DNA from: Acephala macrosclerotiorum
Taxonomy: Eukaryota > Ascomycota > Leotiomycetes > Helotiales > Mollisiaceae
Direction: 5' to 3'
Length of the DNA stretch: 64,000 bases
Assembly (NCBI GenBank): GCA_014904845.1
Contig: MU119322.1
Span: 1-64,000 of the forward strand
A program made the position numbers and the translations under genes. The notes under the pieces were generated by a model, which saw nothing but the letters and a program-made list of their open reading frames with translations, was not told the origin of the DNA and made no database searches. Below are positions 33,506 through 44,952 of the stretch, piece after piece (position 1 is the stretch's first letter; the number at the start of each line of letters is the position of its first letter).

Positions 33506-36397
33506 CGAAGTGCAGTGTTGGCAGATTGACTTTGGTCGAATTACTGGAAGTATAATTGGCAAGTAAATGGGATGGGTGTAAAGTCGCGGTATCGCGATAT
33601 CCCTCGAGTCGTAATTTGATCTAAAGTTGATGCGAGTCGAGGCTGGGATGGATTTGGTGGTCTTGAATTGTAGGGTGAAATGTGATCTGCGGCTGCTAGC
33701 AGAGCGAATGCGTTAGGATCGATTTGTCGCGAAACAATTTAAAAGCCCATACATACCTTAGACGAAATGTTACCGTGGTCAGGAATGAACGCCGAGAGGG
33801 GAGGAGGACGTTGAGGTCGAAAGATGGCACACCAGCGAGGCTCTTGACTACTCGAATGACTTGAAAAGGGCACGAAGCTAGACCTGTGAAATGAACAACC
33901 AGAAGCGAGTCGGGTACACCGAAAGTTTCCACGACTGCTCGATAGAATCCTCGATGTTGAACAAAAGAAGGCAGGAAGAGCAGTATATCTTCGCCTGTTT
34001 CGAGCGGCCCCTGTACTACGTCCTGAAACGAGAGAGACGATGTTGACTGGACCCTCACGCGAAGTCGAAATCGAATATGACTGGAAGTGCCAGCATCTGA
34101 CGGCCCTAGTCCTCACGAACATGAGTCTCGTCATGACGAGTTTGGTGGGTGAAGACATGACCGTGGTCGGATTTCGACATGGATAGCTTTTGAGGGCAGA
34201 GACGCTAAGGAGAGCTTCTGCCGCCGCCAAACCATCGCTCCATGTCGGCGATGAGAACATCTAGTGCCCTATCTGGCTTTGTAACTGTCATCAAGAAAAA
34301 GAGAAGACGATGCGAATTGGAAGTGTGCAAGGAAGTTGATCGCGAGACATTGATATTTGTAAGTCGGGGCAATAGAGCGAGCCTCAACACAATTATTCCC
34401 TTGAAAGACTTTAACCAATTTGGAAGGAATATATCGCAGCGGCCGTGGAAATGTTAGTGGAAGCTATAGCCTGGGAAGCCTGTGGAGGCGTGGTAGGTGC
34501 TTTGGTACCAAATGCTTGTCGATTCGTTGAATTCGCAAATGCCCTCTTTTTCGCGTCGCTCCATGTGACTTGATGCTGCGTTTCATGCTCGGCAGTAGGA
34601 TGGAGCTTCCAGGGGAGATCGCCGCCCACATGATGGTACATGGTGGAGGCTGCGCTGGTATGACAGATGGGCTTATCTTCTGGCAGATTCACAACAACGA
34701 TGTCTTCGCGGCTGTCATCGATGGAGATCGTGTAAAACTGAACACGGATCTGGAACTAAGCTGGGGTGGGAGAACAACTCTCTTAAAGGAGTTCGCACGA
34801 AGCGCCATGTCCATCGATCTGTAGCTCAGCGGGGGTCACTCCGAGTCCAAATTCTGAGCCAAATTGAGCAGCTGAAGATTATTGCAGGTACACAATTGGT
34901 CGATTGAATGAGGCGTCTGCAGGTTGATGGAAAAGGAACACACACACGTCCTTCATATCGAAGTCGGTTGGAGTCTGGTGAAAATCAAAACTGGAATCAA
35001 GAAACGTTCGACAACAATTGACTTGGAAAGAGGCCGCCTATATATGTGATCAAGAGAGAAAGCATTCCTCGTCAGGCTATGTCAAATACGAACCTGAAGA
35101 TTTTCATTAACCTCAGGCTGCCATACAAAATTGAAGTTCGGGAAGACACTCTCCTGACCAAGGGCGAAAACCCACCACTGGGCGGCGCAATGTCGCCCTG
35201 ATCTAGCCTCACGCTGGCGAGGCTATTAGGAGAGTAAATACATCCTTTGATGTTCAATAAGATACCGTAAGAAAACAGAACCTGGATAGGGTTAGAAGTC
35301 TGGCGTGACTGTTGTAACGATGAAGTGTAGAGCTCGTTGTTTGTTCCCTGCTGTCCTTTTTTGCTTCCAGGCCCACCTTTCACGTGATAGTTGCAATATC
35401 AATAGCTTCATCTCTGCGGAGACTGGCCGCAAAAGATCTTAACCAGTAACTCGGTATGTCGTCTTTATATCTGTTCGTTATCCGTCACATTATACAATGC
35501 TTTAGTGTTCCTGGGTGAATCACGAGTATTCATGTTCCTTTTAGGCATTTATGTCCAGTACAGCATGGTCTCAGCATGTTCATTCTTAAATGAAGTTTGA
35601 ACAGACATTTGAAGGTTTCTTGCAGCGGACTAGAGAACCTATCCACGTCTGGGGACATAATTTATATCGATTGCATCATTATCTCGAAAATCGTTGCAGC
35701 TCCCCTTCACCGTGCTAGCTTCAACCCAACCAGGACTTGGCTGCACGACCATAAGTCGGCTTGGGGAAGTTCATTGACTGTAATTAATTATTCTCCTTGG
35801 TTTCGTATCTCATTGTCAGCTTCTCCTCCCGCATCGCTCGCCCTTCCATCGCTCCGCACTTCTTCGTTGGCTTCAGGCATTGCGCGTGCTCGGCTGGACG
35901 TTGGCGGCATGTTCGAGAACTTGAGCATACGAAAGACATGATTGCGGCTTGAAAACCGAAAAATAAGAAATATAGAGCCTCTAAAATACCGCTTGAATTC
36001 TTTCATACTCGAACTCTCTCCAAGTGGTTTTCAGTTAAGGACAAACTTGATCATACATCTAGCTCTACCTCAAAGTACCTTAAATAGATTGGAAAGCTGT
36101 TTGAGTCCAGACAAAACATTTCGGAAACCAAAAGCAGCCAGGTATAGCGAGCACTGGTGTATGCAAGATAACAGGCGGGGACTCCAGGAGCTAGAGTACC
36201 AAGCTGAGGGCATGTCGCATGGCGCCCATCTATGATGCAGAAGATGACAACATGCGATGGGCCCCAGTTTCATGACAGTTCTCGGGATATATAAGACCAA
36301 CTCTCTCCTCTTCTCCTCTCTCCCTCGAAATTCTACCCAGGTGCGTTGAGCAGAGCCTCAACGAAGCAACCTGGTCGGTCCATTCGCCCACATCAGC
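33506..36397. other. Interval of 2.9 kb between two divergent C2H2 genes, no confident gene
   Basis: Minus-strand frames at 33,696-34,058 (...SLSFQDVVQGPLETGEDILL...) and 34,411-34,740 read protein-like over 80-120 residues, but I could not link them into a spliced model with a start. The region may hold one unannotated minus-strand gene as well as the promoters of both zinc-finger genes. Confidence 0.4.
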
Positions 36398-37619
36398 ATG
36401 CATTCCCACGACGCCACCGAATTGCGATCATCACCTGCCGCAAACGCCCTCTTCTCAGAACGCCTCTTATTCCCAATACGAACGACTGATTCACCAGTAC
36501 CATATTTGGACTTCACCCAACTTTCTGAGGAGAGCGAGGTGTGGTGAGTTTTGCCCCCATGACTTTTGATGTTCGCTTACTAAAAAGAGGGCGTGACCAA
36601 TCAGGCTCGAAAGTAATCACAACCACTCCACGATAGTCTCCTCCCTGTTACCTCATGACGCTGCATTCCTGCAAGAAGAAAATGAGTTTCTCTTGCAAGG
36701 GACTGGATCCTGGGACATATTTCCTGAAACTGAGGCCTGGACTGTCCCGGACAATACACCACTGAACTGCCCCATCATTGACCTTGGACATTCCCTGACA
36801 CTACCATGGAATCAATGCGCCTGGGATTACCAATCTGTGGTGTCTGATACAACTCGTTCTGCGTCATCGACATCAAGAGAACTTCGCTGTGACTGGCCCC
36901 AGTGCTTGAAACTGGAATTCACGACTGCTGAAGAGCACAAACTCCACAGAAAGTTCCACGCCCGCGAGGTTCGCAACCGGTGGCAACCTTGCAAGCCAAA
37001 CAACACATGCACTTGGCATAGATGCGCCTCGCAAGCTCGTCTAAAGACATCCAAGTTATTCGAAGATCATATTAACAATATACATATCAACCCTTTGATC
37101 TGTATTCGAGATGGCTGCAAACACAAGACTCCCTTTCGAGGCAAAGCAGACTTACAGCGGCATATCGACTCCGTACACGATGACGCTCCCAAGATCAAAT
37201 GTCCTTACTCAACGTGCGAAATTTCGAATGAAAAGCCTTTTTGTCGAAAAGACAAATTGATATGTCATCTTCGGAAAGTCCACACTTCAGATCCTTGCCC
37301 ATATGATCACTGTGCTAGCTGCATGTTCCCACCAACAAATACTTGCGAGGATACCGCTAAACATATTGGGAAAATGCATGGGGAGTATGAGTGCGCGTTG
37401 AAATCGTGCTTGGGTACTAGGTCGCAGTTCTCGGAGGAGGGGTTGCTGGAGCATCTCCAGCTGAGTCACAATATACTTTGGGAACTGGTGCTGAAGATTG
37501 GGGGCATAATCAAGAAAGTTGATGGTCGTGTGCTGAGGGACGAGCATCTTATGGGGCAGTTTGAGTTCTTGGACTGTACTTCCTGTGCCAAGCTGTGGCT
37601 CAGGCAGATTAAGCAGTGA
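36398..37619 (+). CDS. C2H2-type zinc-finger protein (plus strand), two exons
   Basis: Exons 36,398-36,543 and 36,605-37,619 (phase 2 junction) give 386 aa. Cys/His modules in order: CDWPQCLKL...HKLHRKFH; CTWHRCASQ...HINNIH; CIRDGC...HIDSVH; CPYSTCEIS...HLRKVH; and CPYDHCASC...H. The N-terminal 130 residues are acidic and Ser/Thr-rich, compatible with an activation region. It is probably a transcription factor or nucleic-acid binder. The finger spacing and the C-x4-5-C...H-x3-4-H style resemble the divergent neighbour at 32,240-33,505, so the two could be distant paralogues. Confidence 0.85.
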
Positions 37620-37986
37620 CCCAAATACGTTGGAAAGGCATTTCCTAAGGTCCATATTCTTACCTAACTCAGGCAGCCTTCCCCTAATTAGTTGATGCGC
37701 CTTCTTTGAGAGTATTTGAAAGAACCACAATGCGTGAATTGATCAGACATATCCGGCTGTGACACCTCGTCGTGAGCCTGTGATGATCACTTGACAACCT
37801 CATCAACGCTCCGCGAGACAGCGGAGCTTGTTTAAACATATTTAATTCGTGTTGAAAATACCGGCCACTTCGTCTATCAATACTTTCTCCGATCCCATGC
37901 GTTCCCAAACAATAACAGATGCTGTTCGTAAAATCGTTCAAATGAGTGTCAGCCTCGCCAGCGAGGGCTCTTTCCATTCCCAAGCC
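37620..37986. other. Intergenic, convergent 3' ends
   Basis: It lies between the plus-strand C2H2 gene and the minus-strand secreted protein; it contains only expected 3' UTR sequence. Confidence 0.5.
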
Positions 37987-39237
37987 TTATATCCGGAGCG
38001 CTACAGCAGCTAACTCTCGTTCTCGAACGAATATCCGCCTTTTCTGAGGCACCATAGTCACCGTCGATGTGAGGACTGTCGTTGAATGAAGTGTCGTTGT
38101 CCTGACCTTTACATTAGCTTTCATTCTCATACGTATTATAAAATAGTACTTACGGTTGCCAAACTTCACTCAACGTCATTGTGACTGTTGACTGCGGTCT
38201 AGTTATTGTTATTGTAGAAGTTGACGTCGTAATTGAGGTTGTGGTGCCGCCAGGTAATGCAGTATTTATCGCCAAGTCGGTGCCTGTATCGCTGCTTGTT
38301 AGAGTCGAGACTGATGTCGTGGCGTTGGGGACCATAGATGAGTATATTATTTGTGTTGAGAGTGTGAAATTCCCTGCTGGAGCTGCGATACTTTGGGTAG
38401 GAGCAAGGAGAAAAACGGCGTCCTGAAATGGTTATTTAGCCGAATGTTCAGCTGGAAAGAATTGGAACTTACAGATAAAAGTGACGTTGAGATCGACAGA
38501 GCGCTTGTAGTGCTCACAAGTACATACTCCGTATGCACTATCCATACTTCTTGGACTGAAGTGCATGTCTCCTTGTTGTAGAAATCCCACGTGCAGACAA
38601 GGAGAGTGATGTTTGTGGGATTACCAGCCGCAAGAGATTGCCATGGAGCATACCAGTATGACACCACGCTCTGCACGTATATTGTAGTTGTTGTTGAAGG
38701 CGATGGAGTGGAGGACGAACTTGGCGCAGAAGTCAAAGCTTGAGAGCTCAGCACGGGCGTGGTAGTTGGGGAGATAGTTGTGGTAGCTAGAGCGTAGCTG
38801 TTCTGTGTAGAGAATGTGATATTTAACGAGCATTCCGTGATCGTGGTCTTCGAGAATGCATACGTGAGCACCGTCGAGCAAGTCGTCGTTATAAGTGTTT
38901 CGAAGACAGTTGAGCAGGATGTCGTATTCGATCCTGGCGTGTTGCAGACTTCGTAGATGGGTACAATCGATGTGACAGCCATTCCTTGGGAAGTCAAGCT
39001 CGGCGCTATTATGCTCGCGTTGGGAACAGAAAATGTGTATGATTCTGATGCCAGCGTAGCAGGAGGAGCAGGAGGAGGAGAGAAGTCAGCAGCATGCCAA
39101 CCCTCTTTCTGCTGTTCAGCGCCGATATTTCGATGGCCAACATGAAGTCTTCTGTGACGGAACCAAGTCGCTTCTGCTGGGACGCCCAGCGTCGCTACAA
39201 GTAAAGAAAATTGAAGGAATGTGTGAGAGATCATCAT
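37987..39237 (-). CDS. Secreted Ser/Thr-rich protein, three exons
   Basis: Exons 39,237-38,473, 38,422-38,154 and 38,101-37,987 join in phase to 382 aa. The N-terminus (MMISHTFLQFSLLVATLGVPAEA) is a good signal peptide. The mature part is rich in Thr/Ser with many N-glycosylation sequons (NAS, NTT, NIT, NPT) and paired Cys (VCNTPGS...CSTVFE, TTCSTVL, ITECSL, LLVCTWDFYNKETC). This composition is typical of fungal cell-wall or surface mannoproteins. There is no hydrophobic C-terminal tail: it ends in a basic segment (KRRIFVRERELAAVALRI), so a GPI anchor is not supported. Function unknown. Confidence 0.8.
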
Positions 39238-39770
39238 GATGTTTGCTGAGTAGTGAGCGTGGGGGATAGTATCGATGATAAACTGATAAGGAGCGAGATT
39301 CAAGAAAACAAGAGCATCTCTGATACTGAAGTATATAATAAAGATCCAACACGCAAAAAGAAGAGTCTGGTAGTGGCCGGTATAAGGATTTTACCATGCG
39401 CGTGCAGCGGGTTGAGGAATGCTGAAGGTGGCGAGCACATGCTCAGCCTCCTCACCATTCCCGAGACTTTTCGAGAACTTCAAGACCGTATATTGCGCTC
39501 AAGAACTTTCTTCACTTTGTAGTGATTGCGTTGATATAATTGAGAACGAGAGGTGGTGATGAATGGCAAGAGTAAGATGAAGTCGTCCCGACAACGTGCA
39601 CAGTTTCCCTTCTCGGTCACCGTATTCAGACTTCAACTTCAAGAACGGTAGAAGTACTTCAAACTCACAACAAAACCACACACACTCCGTCAAATATCGA
39701 ATTCTTTTTTCCAACTCAGAGACATCTTGAAACTCTCTAACCCGCCATTCCCCTAAACCCACTACGCAAA
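39238..39770. promoter_or_regulatory. Divergent promoter region of secreted protein and 2OG oxygenase genes
   Basis: The interval is 533 bp between the two start codons of divergently oriented genes. No gene was seen. Confidence 0.5.
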
Positions 39771-40752
39771 ATGCCCCCCAAAAAATCCACACATTCCAAC
39801 ACCAAACCCCCTCCAAAATCCTCCTCCTCGACTCCAAACCCGCCCCCCAATTGGCCCCCTTTGAAGCCCCTCCTTCCAGTCTCCGACCTCTCATTGCAAA
39901 CCCTCATCCCAAACCAAATCGTCACGATCCCAAATTTCTGGACTGGGACCTTGTGCAAAACTTACGTCAATTTCTTAAAGACCTTACCGCTAACAACTAC
40001 GCCAGGGAAGCCGAAGAAAGGGGATGCGTTGAGGTTTAATGATAGGTTTCAGGTTAATGATGAGAGGTTTGCGAATAGACTTTGGGAGGAGACAGGGTTG
40101 AGAGAGTTAGTTTTGGGACAGAATGAGGAGGAGGGGGAGGGGATGAGTGAGAGTGACAGGAAGGAGCTATGGTGACTTTTCTTGATGGGAACTTTTCCAG
40201 AATCTGATTCGGCAACAGGGGAGGCGAAGTCATTGGTCTCAATCCTTCTATAAGGATATATCGATATAGCAAAGGGCAGTTCTTCGATCGGCACTGTGAG
40301 CCTACCTACCCCTTTCCATAAACGATCATGTGGATTTCTCTAATGTTGACGTAGATGATGAGTCCAATGTGTTGACACTGAACACGAAACTTTCTTCTAT
40401 GCCAGCAAGAACGACTTGGACGCTGCTACTCTATCTCACTTCCCCTGCAACTGGATGTCAAGGCGGCGAGACAGTCTTCTACCCAGATGAGATTCAGTTT
40501 CCTGGGAGGAAGAATCTGATCGATAAGGAGTTCGTGGTGGGACTGGAAACTGGCATGGTTTTGCTGCACAAGCATGGGAATGATTGCATGTTGGTGAGTA
40601 AAGTTATCCTCAGCTCCCATTTTGAGGTAATTTGAACGTTATATCAACTGACATTGGGACAGCACGAGGGAACAGAGGTTACAGAAGGAGAGAAGTGGGT
40701 TATCAGAACAGATTTATGTGTGAAGAGAGAGAAGCCTAGATTCGCAAATTGA
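39771..40752 (+). CDS. 2-oxoglutarate/Fe(II)-dependent oxygenase, prolyl 4-hydroxylase-like
   Basis: Exons 39,771-40,171, 40,219-40,295, 40,355-40,593 and 40,663-40,752 join in phase to 268 aa. It has a Pro/Ser/Lys-rich start, then a P4H-type fold: LNPSIRIYRYSKGQFFDRHYDES carries the His-x-Asp iron ligands (the H/Y junction is created by intron 2). TTWTLLLYL and GGETVFYPD follow. The C-terminal block has LLHKHG...MLHEG with the distal His, and the 2-oxoglutarate-binding basic residue lies in EKWVIRTDL. No signal peptide, so it is probably cytosolic or nuclear. The substrate is unknown; relatives act on protein side chains. Confidence 0.88.
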
Positions 40753-41295
40753 TGAGCTGTACATTCCCAAGAAAATTATATTACCTTGAAATAATAAGAT
40801 TCAAAATCCAGCAATCGCTGCGAAATTCCCCCAAGCCCGCCCCCGTTAGTGAATCTGTGATGCTCGAAAGTCGAGAAACAGATCGGACATTGACGAAACC
40901 CTCCAAAAATGTATCAAAGAGGAACATTGAAGGCCCAATGGACGAAACTGTTTTGCCATAGCGGCTCATTTTCTCTGATCTCCTATCGATCTTGTCAGCT
41001 TTTCCATTACGAAGTTAGATTGGTGAAACTTACCTTTCCAGTCTAAATCTTGTGTGGAAATGCACTACAACGGAACTCCTCACTTCCAATGCCAGCATGA
41101 GATCCATTAGAAGTCCCTCTCGTCTCCCTTCTCCCGTGGATGCGGTTTGAGGTCCTGCCTTCTATCCAGCTCACTTGCTCAATATGCCCCACCATCATGC
41201 CGCAGTGAAGATGACCAGGACCACCCTGATTATACCACCTAGGAAGTGTTTGATGAAGGAAGCAGATGTGAGAAGTTGCTGGATCATTGTAATTC
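40753..41295. other. Intergenic, no supported gene
   Basis: A minus-strand frame at 41,043-41,369 overlaps this interval, but it has no family similarity and no coherent splice link that I could confirm. Confidence 0.35.
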
Positions 41296-41771
41296 TCACA
41301 CATCGTGGATTTCCACAGCATACGTTGAATGCTTCGGCAGCTCAAAGCCGTTCTTCGAGTTCCGCCCACCAGAAGCTAAATTTCTACTTAGTTTACTTGT
41401 CATTCCATAATCTGAATCTAAGATTCGTTTTGTTGTAATTGTCCTATACGCTGAATGTGTCAGCAACGCTTTGTGGCCGCGACTTGGGTCCCCAGGGTAG
41501 TCGCCAACGAATTTGTCGGGAGGAGAGGACTTGAAAACCGAAGCAGCCTTCAGTGCGGAAGGGGCCGTGGCTTGTGGTCTCGATGTTTGAGGATGCTCTC
41601 CAGTGAATTTGTTTGTGAGTTGATCTGAGCTCTGACTCAAAAGAGCTGTAGCTTGGAGGTATCTTGGTCTTCTGGATGAACAGTGGTGCTGTTTGATTAT
41701 TCCAAAGTCATGCCCAGCAAGACTGTTTGATGGCGTGGATCCCAGAATGGATTGTTTTCTCCAATCTTGTC
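41296..41771 (-). CDS. Possible internal or terminal exon of an unknown minus-strand gene
   Basis: An open frame begins after a good acceptor (CTTTCAG at 41,778-41,772). It reads ...DWRKQSILGSTPSNSLAGHDFG... and, further on, ...KFVGDYPGDPSRGHKALLTHS... to a stop at 41,296. Composition is protein-like, but there is no starting Met. Its entry phase is compatible with the donor at 42,211 of the next gene upstream, so both could belong to one gene with a 440-bp intron or an unseen small exon between. Not recognised. Confidence 0.3.
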
Positions 41772-42203
41772 CTGAAAGATGATGTTGGCTGTTGTTAATA
41801 TGAATCGCAATGAGAATGAAATGATAGAGTTGTGTAGTAGAGGTTCAGTGCATATTTCTGTGGTTTAGATGTCCATTGAAGGAAAGAAGGGTGATAGGGA
41901 ATCGCGATATCGTGAACCGAGTAGGAAATTCGCTGAAACAAATGTGTGAGCGTATGTGTCGAATGGACTGGAACGGAAGAGGAAGTCGTATCTCCGAGTG
42001 AGGGCACAAGTTAGGACCTGAGAGGAGAGAAAGGGAAATTATTTGCTTCCTTCTGCCAACCATGTATATCGAAAGATCGATGTTTAGATGCCGACATCCC
42101 TCATGTCGGATGAGCTGAAGGGTGGTTGGGCATTGGGTACTAATCTAAGTGGCCTGTGTGACCTATTCAAGGAATCAGTCAGTGGTCAACATGGACAAAG
42201 GCA

Positions 42204-42962
42204 TTACTTACTTTGATCTGAATGAATTAGGTTCAGGAGGAGCCTGCTGCCGTAAGGTCCGGGGTTACGACACACGATTGGTGGTTGATGGTAGGCAGGA
42301 CGACATGGCTCTGGAACGGATGCCTGATCAATGATGACCCCATCGCAAGTAGGGTTGCTGTTCCTCTCATAGTCATCCTCATTGTCGAACTTGAGGTCCC
42401 ACAACTGCGTAGCTCGTAGATAGTCCGCTGCTGTGTGGGACCAAGCGAGGTCGCTGCCATAGGGATACAGTATTTGAAGGAGTATGATCATCAGCGCGTA
42501 CGTCCTTCGGGCATACTCTAGCATCACCATCTTGTTGTTCTGTTTTTCGAAATCCTCCTCCATGCTCACAATGGAGAATAGTTTGAAGGCTTCTAGGATG
42601 TCTTGAAGAGAGGAGATTACGATATGGCGATCGCTCAGAGCCCCGTTAGGAAGGGGAGCCTCTCCAGCAGCGTCTGCCCATACTCGCAGTTTCTCCATCT
42701 TCTTCACAGCTCGGATGAGATGGTCTACGACTCCAACACAGAGTCGTTCCAGTGAAGGGCTGCGACTGGCTTCTCTTTCCCGAAGCCATTTCATCAAAAT
42801 CTTGTGTCGGCACAGGATGGCATGAGGCGTATGAAGGGTATGACACTCCTCTAGAAAGTTCGTAAGTTGCCGCTGGGGCCATTCCAATGGACGCTCAATC
42901 TCCGATCTCGAGCCTGCGACGTTATTGATGTGGCCAATAACATTAGTCAAGGAAGCTGCCAT
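42204..42962 (-). CDS. Uncharacterised helical protein, about 252 aa
   Basis: The open frame from the ATG at 42,962 has no stop until 42,204. It is mostly amphipathic helix by eye (ILMKWLREREASRSPSLERL; IVISSLQDILEAFKLFSIV). A hydrophobic LMIILLQILY segment near residue 175 is too short for a confident membrane span. GTAAGT at 42,211-42,206 could be a donor, in which case the gene continues. A YAG acceptor directly before the ATG and a GTAAGC in front of it suggest an upstream exon near 43,020-43,100. Family not recognised. Confidence 0.5.
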   Translation of the reverse strand: MAASLTNVIGHINNVAGSRSEIERPLEWPQRQLTNFLEECHTLHTPHAILCRHKILMKWLREREASRSPSLERLCVGVVDHLIRAVKKMEKLRVWADAAGEAPLPNGALSDRHIVISSLQDILEAFKLFSIVSMEEDFEKQNNKMVMLEYARRTYALMIILLQILYPYGSDLAWSHTAADYLRATQLWDLKFDNEDDYERNSNPTCDGVIIDQASVPEPCRPAYHQPPIVCRNPGPYGSRLLLNLIHSDQSK

Positions 42963-43778
42963 TCTATGCTCAGTATTGTTAGCTTGATATCTCTATGTGT
43001 GAAGATGGCTTAGCTTACTTCAAGGTTGTCGATGAAAGAAGATCGTTCGCGTCAATGTTGTCTGAATTGTGGCAACAAAGGATCGTGAAAGCCTAGAAAC
43101 TCTTCTCCTTTGCGAATTCGAAGCTCTTAAGGGTCTGTCGTTCATCAAGGGATTGCCAAGCTTAATGAACCCACCACTCCGGTAAATACCCAGGACGCAT
43201 GGAAAACAGTCAAGTGGCAAAGGGCTTTGGAACGAAGGATGTTGACAAACGTTCTTCAGGCATGTGTTTGGCAGACTGGAATGTCATCAGAAATAAAGTT
43301 GTCTTTCGAAGGTCCCGCTATGACGATTTGGTGAAAAGTGCCCAGAGTCTAGATCCAACAGATTAGGACACCGATTAACGACTGCAGTACTGATCCTTCT
43401 GTGATCTGAAAAGATGATAGATTCTCGAACATCCGGAATGATAGTTGGATAAGTTCCTCCCTGCCTATACGTCACCAAGGGCAAGTATTCGGTCAAATTA
43501 AATCCTTGATGCTGGGATTGGTCGCAGGAGAAATGTTGGCTGAACCTGTGTGGAGAAGCCTCATGTTTTCAAGGAAATTTCTTGGAAATGGTGGAGAGCC
43601 ACCACCACATTAGGAAAATGCAACATGTAATGACTAGGCGATCAAGGGAGACATGAGGCTGCGAAGATGTCACTCGTAGGTGTGGCTGGTAGACGGGATA
43701 ATTGGACGGATTGGATGACTTGCATAAGCGATCTTATTCCCTCACAGAGCTCAGGGACTGTGGGATGGGACGAGATGT
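42963..43778. other. Region upstream of the 252-aa gene, no further supported gene
   Basis: It could include a 5' exon of the 252-aa gene near 43,020-43,100. Otherwise nothing is recognised up to the inverted repeat at 43,779. Confidence 0.35.
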
Positions 43779-44527
43779 CCCCTACAAGAGCACCAAACCC
43801 AAAATATAGGGGTATACAGCCACTAACTAGACTTCAATAGGCCTAGACTGACTTGCTGAGCTCGAGACCGGTTTTTTTTTAAAAAAAATTTAAAATTAAA
43901 AAAAAGTGCCGCTGACTCCAAAGTCTTTGGGTTTGGACAGCCTCAGGTGGGTTTGAAGGCAAAATCAGGAGCTTCCAACTCAAAAGAGCCTCCCACTACA
44001 ACGGCCTTTGCAAATTGGCTCTTTTGGCCTTTCAGCCTCCACAATATCGAAAATAGCCCAAACTCCGAATATATCTCTAAGTCCCCTTCCTTCTTTCCCT
44101 TTTCTCTTTTATATTATGATTCCTCTAGACGTTAAGCTCCATCCTCCTCTTTTTGTGAAGTTCTGCCTTCTTACTAACTATACCATAGACTTCGATCGAG
44201 ACCGTCCTAACTCTAGTCCTCACTTACCCTCTTCTTCCCACATACCACAGCTTGGACGTGGAGGACTTAGAGGAGTCGGAGTACTCTGGATTTGCAGATT
44301 CCGAAAGGCAGAGGACCGCGAGAATGGCAGTGGAATGGTGGATGGAGTGATGGAAAGGATAGTGGGGTGAGTAGAACTCAATGTAGAATAGCTTCAATCA
44401 AGACTTCGCCACTCTTGCAAGGATTGGGGGTTTACTTCCCCTACAAACAAAATGCTTTGGTTTTCAAACCCAAAGTCGCTTAAAGGTTGGTCTTTGGTGT
44501 TGCTTGGTTTTGGTGCTCTTGTAGGGG
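43779..44527. mobile_element. Candidate non-autonomous DNA element with 19-bp perfect terminal inverted repeats
   Basis: CCCCTACAAGAGCACCAAA at 43,779-43,797 is matched exactly by its reverse complement at 44,509-44,527, enclosing 749 bp. A partial continuation outward (CGAGA on the left, TCTCG on the right, with a 3-bp offset) suggests the inverted symmetry may be longer. No transposase is encoded; short frames inside have no similarity. An A/T homopolymer run lies at 43,872-43,909. I could not find a convincing target-site duplication, so superfamily is open. Confidence 0.5.
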
Positions 44528-44952
44528 TCTCGAGTCGATGGGGGCTAAACATGTCTTCAACGGACCTCCCTCATGTTCAGCCTTGTACACAAGCGAATCA
44601 CAGAGCTTGGCAGCTTCAGATATGACCTGATGGGACACCATGAGGCTAGCATGGATCTAGGTTAGGAGCGTATCTCGGGCCTGGAAAGTCCCGAACAGCA
44701 CTCCTCCATGCTGTCTTCGTCGTTGATCCTCGGAGATACAGCAGTCAGAGGGCTGTTGGGGGATAGATGAGACCATAGGAAGCTCGGAATAGCTGAGCAA
44801 ATGCATTCGTTGAACGAAAGTAAGGCCACCCTGTTCTAGCGGTAGTCTGCTCAACTTACAATGTACTGGCAATAAAAAATGCAACTACTATCTCCTTCTC
44901 TTGTTTTGACTTGACTTCCGGACGCGAATCGAAGACGCGACAAGCCTCTTAC
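44528..44952. other. Intergenic, no gene recognised
   Basis: It lies between the TIR candidate and the stop codon of the five-exon minus-strand gene. Nothing supported. Confidence 0.4.

Noticed and set aside
33739..34260. 173-aa minus-strand frame, Ser/Arg-rich
   Set aside because: It overlaps the better-looking frame at 33,696-34,058 in another phase; composition suggests a shadow.
34816..34860. tRNA-like stretch (CTGTAGCTCAGCGGGGG...)
   Set aside because: It has a D-arm-like start, but no consistent acceptor stem, anticodon arm or T-loop follows.
38347..38580. Read-through C-terminus of the secreted protein past 38,473
   Set aside because: A strong GTAAGT donor at 38,472-38,467 and in-phase downstream exons give the expected Thr-rich continuation, so the read-through is intronic.
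42204..42962. HeLo or HET-type incompatibility domain
   Set aside because: Helical composition is similar, but none of the family's conserved sequence blocks could be recognised.
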